NCBI RefSeq assembly: GCF_021568705.1
Contig: NZ_JAKGTH010000006.1
Span: forward strand, 868,001 to 932,000
DNA from: Gillisia lutea
Lineage (GTDB): Bacteria; Bacteroidota; Bacteroidia; Flavobacteriales; Flavobacteriaceae
Reading direction: 5' to 3'
Length of the DNA stretch: 64,000 bases
A program made the translations under genes and the position numbers. The notes under the pieces were generated by a model. The model was not told the DNA's origin. It saw nothing but the letters and a program-made list of their open reading frames with translations, and did no database searches. Below are positions 61,845 to 64,000 of the stretch, one piece after another. Positions within the stretch are counted from its first letter, which is position 1, and each line of letters opens with the position of its first letter.

Positions 61845-62387
61845 ATGAAGTTACTTTTTACCTCGTTGATTTTTATTTGCTGTTTTGGCTTGACACAAGC
61901 TCAGGAAATTAAATGGATGAGCATGAATGAAGCACTTGCAGCACAAAAGAAAGAACCTAAGAAAATAGTGATGGATGCTTATACCTCATGGTGTGGGCCT
62001 TGTAAGCTAATGGATAAGAATACCTTTACCAATAAAGATGTTATTAATTACATCAATAAGCATTATTATGCGGTAAAATTTGATGCAGAAGGAACGGAAG
62101 AAGTGATGTATAAGGGTTTTAATTACACCAATCCTAATTACGATGCTAAAAGAAAAGGTAGGAATTCTCAGCACTTCTTTATTAATGCTTTGAAGGTGTC
62201 GGGATATCCCAGTTTGGTGTTCTTTGATGAAGAATCGAATGTAATTGCACCAATTGCAGGCTATAGAACTCCGGAACAATTAGAGATTTATTTAAAAATG
62301 ATTGCTAACGACGACTATAAAAAACTAACCTCTGCCGAAGCCTGGCAGAAGTATGAAAAGAACTTTAAAGGTGCTTTTAAAGATTAA
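61845..62387 (+). CDS. Exported thioredoxin-like protein
   Basis: 180 residues. Signal peptide (LLFTSLIFICCFGLTQAQ), then the DUF255/thioredoxin-like domain with CGPC in DAYTSWCGPCKLMDK and the cis-Pro strand SGYPSLVFFDEES. It would reduce or isomerise disulphides in the periplasm. It is 40 bases after the second POT gene and probably the last gene of the peptide operon; it ends 3 bases from the convergent comEC gene. Confidence 0.9.
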   Translation: MKLLFTSLIFICCFGLTQAQEIKWMSMNEALAAQKKEPKKIVMDAYTSWCGPCKLMDKNTFTNKDVINYINKHYYAVKFDAEGTEEVMYKGFNYTNPNYDAKRKGRNSQHFFINALKVSGYPSLVFFDEESNVIAPIAGYRTPEQLEIYLKMIANDDYKKLTSAEAWQKYEKNFKGAFKD

Positions 62388-62390
62388 GAC

Positions 62391-64000
62391 TTAGTTATTT
62401 TGAAAGACTTCGTTAGCGGAGTCAATAATAAAACCTCCCTTTTCAGCAGTAGCATGGAAAGGGATTTTTTCATTTTCAGCGGTCTGTTTCCACTTCGCTA
62501 TATACGTTTTAAAATTACTGCCGTCGGCAATTATTAACTTTGGCCTTAACCGGGCTAACACTCTTTCCAAATTCAGTTTTGGAGAATTGGAAAGCAAAAC
62601 TATATCGGGATGGAGTTTCGGTACATTATAAATAGAACTACTATCTATAATAAAAAGAGTTTTTCCTGAAAGATTATAAATGTTTTTAAGGGTATCTTCC
62701 TTTGTTCTTTTTATGTTCAACGCTGTTTTATATGATTTTATAAAGGTTTCTTGGGAGATATGTTTACTCGAATTATGGTACAAGTTTAATTCATTTCTCT
62801 CCCTAATTCCTAAGATGGTCATTTTGCTCTTTTGAAAAACAATACTTTCTTGAGAATTGACAAAGCTTTTTTCAAAAATAAAGCTCAGTTGTATGCCTAT
62901 AACAGCTAATAGGATCCATGCAAGATTTCTAAAACTTCTCTTTTTCAAGATAGGAATTATTGAAAGCAAGAAAATATAAAAACTAATACACATACGTGCT
63001 GAAAAGTGTATATCCTGAAATACAAAAGTTTCTTTGGATGCCACCCAACTTATAAAATGATTGAGCAGTGAAATAAGCTGACCGTAGTAAATAGCTAAAA
63101 ATTCAGGCAAAGCAGATAAACTTGCTAATATCAGAATTACAATACCAAATGCCAATAACACTCCTAAAAAAGGCAGTACAACTAAATTGGTGAGTAAAAA
63201 CAAAGCCGGAAATTGATGAAAATAGTATAAACTAAGTGGTAAAACTCCAATTTGTGCCGCCAGAGATACATTAATAAGACTCCACAAATATCTTAATCCT
63301 TTCAATTTTGGTTGATATAAGCGTTTTATAGCTGGTTGAAAGATAGCAATCGAAAATACAGCAGCATAACTCAGTTGGAATCCTGGTTGTAATATGAAAT
63401 AAGGATTTATTAGCAGTAAAATGAAAATAGAGGCAACTAAGGTGTTTAGCAAATTGGTCTTTCTACCCAATTGCATTCCAATAGCTATGAAACTGAACAT
63501 ACTTACTGCTCTAACTACCGAAGGTGATAAGCCGGTTAATAATGCAAATCCCCATAGAAATAACAGGAGTACTACTGTTTTAATTACTTTGCCATATGGT
63601 AAAACTTCTATCGGTTTAAAAAGGTAGGTTAATAGAAGAAGCAAAATTCCTATATGTAATCCGGAGATTGCTAAAATATGAATAGCTCCGGCATAGATGT
63701 AACTTCGGTTTAACTGTGGGGAGAGCTCCTGGCGTTCACCGAGAAGTAAGGCTTGTATAATAGCCATTTCGTCTTGTTTGAAATGGTATTTATTCAGCTT
63801 TTTGATTAGTCTACTTCTATAAATTCCGGCATAACTACGGGGGCTGTAGTTTTCGTTTTTTAATTTTAGAATGTTTTGGTGAGTTATATTAATTTGATGA
63901 TACACTCCTAAGTTTTCCATATAAGAGCGATAGTTAAATTGATAGGGGTTTGAGGGCGAATTAATTTTTGTGAATGGGGAAGCGATCAGAAGTTGATCTC
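62391..64000 (-). CDS. comEC: ComEC/Rec2-family DNA uptake channel, 5' end missing
   Basis: The frame is open from the stop at 62391 through the right window edge, so the gene is cut; the ATG at 63920 is internal, since residues before it (INSPSNPYQFNYRSYMEN) fit the family. The competence domain holds ILAISGLHIGILLLLL and LLTGLSPSVVRAVSMFSF and about eight membrane segments. The C-terminal 160 residues show no HxHxDH metallo-beta-lactamase motif, as is common in Bacteroidota. It forms the inner-membrane channel for single-stranded DNA in transformation. Confidence 0.9.
   Translation of the reverse strand, partial: DQLLIASPFTKINSPSNPYQFNYRSYMENLGVYHQINITHQNILKLKNENYSPRSYAGIYRSRLIKKLNKYHFKQDEMAIIQALLLGERQELSPQLNRSYIYAGAIHILAISGLHIGILLLLLTYLFKPIEVLPYGKVIKTVVLLLFLWGFALLTGLSPSVVRAVSMFSFIAIGMQLGRKTNLLNTLVASIFILLLINPYFILQPGFQLSYAAVFSIAIFQPAIKRLYQPKLKGLRYLWSLINVSLAAQIGVLPLSLYYFHQFPALFLLTNLVVLPFLGVLLAFGIVILILASLSALPEFLAIYYGQLISLLNHFISWVASKETFVFQDIHFSARMCISFYIFLLSIIPILKKRSFRNLAWILLAVIGIQLSFIFEKSFVNSQESIVFQKSKMTILGIRERNELNLYHNSSKHISQETFIKSYKTALNIKRTKEDTLKNIYNLSGKTLFIIDSSSIYNVPKLHPDIVLLSNSPKLNLERVLARLRPKLIIADGSNFKTYIAKWKQTAENEKIPFHATAEKGGFIIDSANEVFQNN

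Noticed and set aside
1-64000. CRISPR arrays, insertion sequences, prophage, rRNA genes or a replication origin
   Set aside because: No regular repeats, transposase, integrase, phage structural gene, rRNA sequence or DnaA-box cluster was noticed on either strand.

Overview
The window is a gene-dense, AT-rich stretch of a Bacteroidota chromosome, almost certainly from a marine member of the Flavobacteriaceae (a Gramella/Christiangramia/Salegentibacter-like organism is my guess; the genus is not proven). The reasons are: a SusC/SusD pair; -7 promoter boxes of the Bacteroidota type TAnnTTTG in front of many genes; a bacterial mevalonate pathway; a deoxyhypusine-synthase-like gene beside arginine decarboxylase; and the flavobacterial block coaX / outer membrane protein / TPR / lptC / hemolysin-like / PPIase. 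There is no sign of phage, insertion sequences, CRISPR or rRNA. Neighbouring convergent genes often overlap by 4-8 bases.

Layout. 0-4.5 kb: a LAB_N membrane protein, then a polyamine operon on the minus strand (speA, speB, deoxyhypusine-synthase-like) with a long structured leader before speA. 4.5-8.5 kb: an rluB-type pseudouridine synthase and half of the mevalonate pathway (mvaD, mevalonate kinase-like, UbiA prenyltransferase). 8.6-17.3 kb: mixed metabolism, including tspO, a YhiN-type flavoprotein, GDPD, an SDR/DAO/DUF421/SemiSWEET run, a YcgG/PaiB/DUF1989 operon and TerC. 17.4-22.9 kb: tRNA-Leu(TAG), an M20 dipeptidase, a PhnA-like protein, a BlaI/BlaR1-type pair with a clear operator, and a YdjM-like hydrolase. 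22.9-28.1 kb: two family 2 glycosyltransferases, a NosR/NapH-like membrane ferredoxin and an FAD/NAD oxidoreductase. 28.2-41.6 kb: a GH113-like lipoprotein and then an eleven-gene minus-strand operon that I read as an arsenosugar-type pathway. 42-46 kb: an AraC regulator, a PAS sensor kinase with a single-domain response regulator, and tRNA-Phe(GAA). 46-53.7 kb: the coaX to PPIase envelope block. 53.8-56.1 kb: the other mevalonate genes (GYDIA GHMP kinase, HMG-CoA reductase). 56.2-62.4 kb: a peptide-use operon (DPP IV, two POT transporters, thioredoxin-like). 62.4-64 kb: comEC, cut by the window edge.

The most interesting region is 29.3-41.2 kb. An ArsS-type radical SAM protein and its AhpD-like CPYC partner lead an operon that continues with SusC, SusD, a sodium:solute symporter, a metallophosphoesterase-like protein with an eroded first motif, a periplasmic rhodanese, a CofC-like TIGR04282 transferase, a purine nucleoside phosphorylase, a DUF547 lipoprotein and a TIGR04283 glycosyltransferase. 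No ArsM methyltransferase is present in the window. The phosphorylase carries Asp where the mammalian enzyme has the base-selecting Asn243, which fits an adenine nucleoside such as the product proposed for ArsS. The coupling of outer-membrane and inner-membrane transport to arsenosugar chemistry is the part that looks least described. The functional model is inference; only the gene content and motifs are seen directly.
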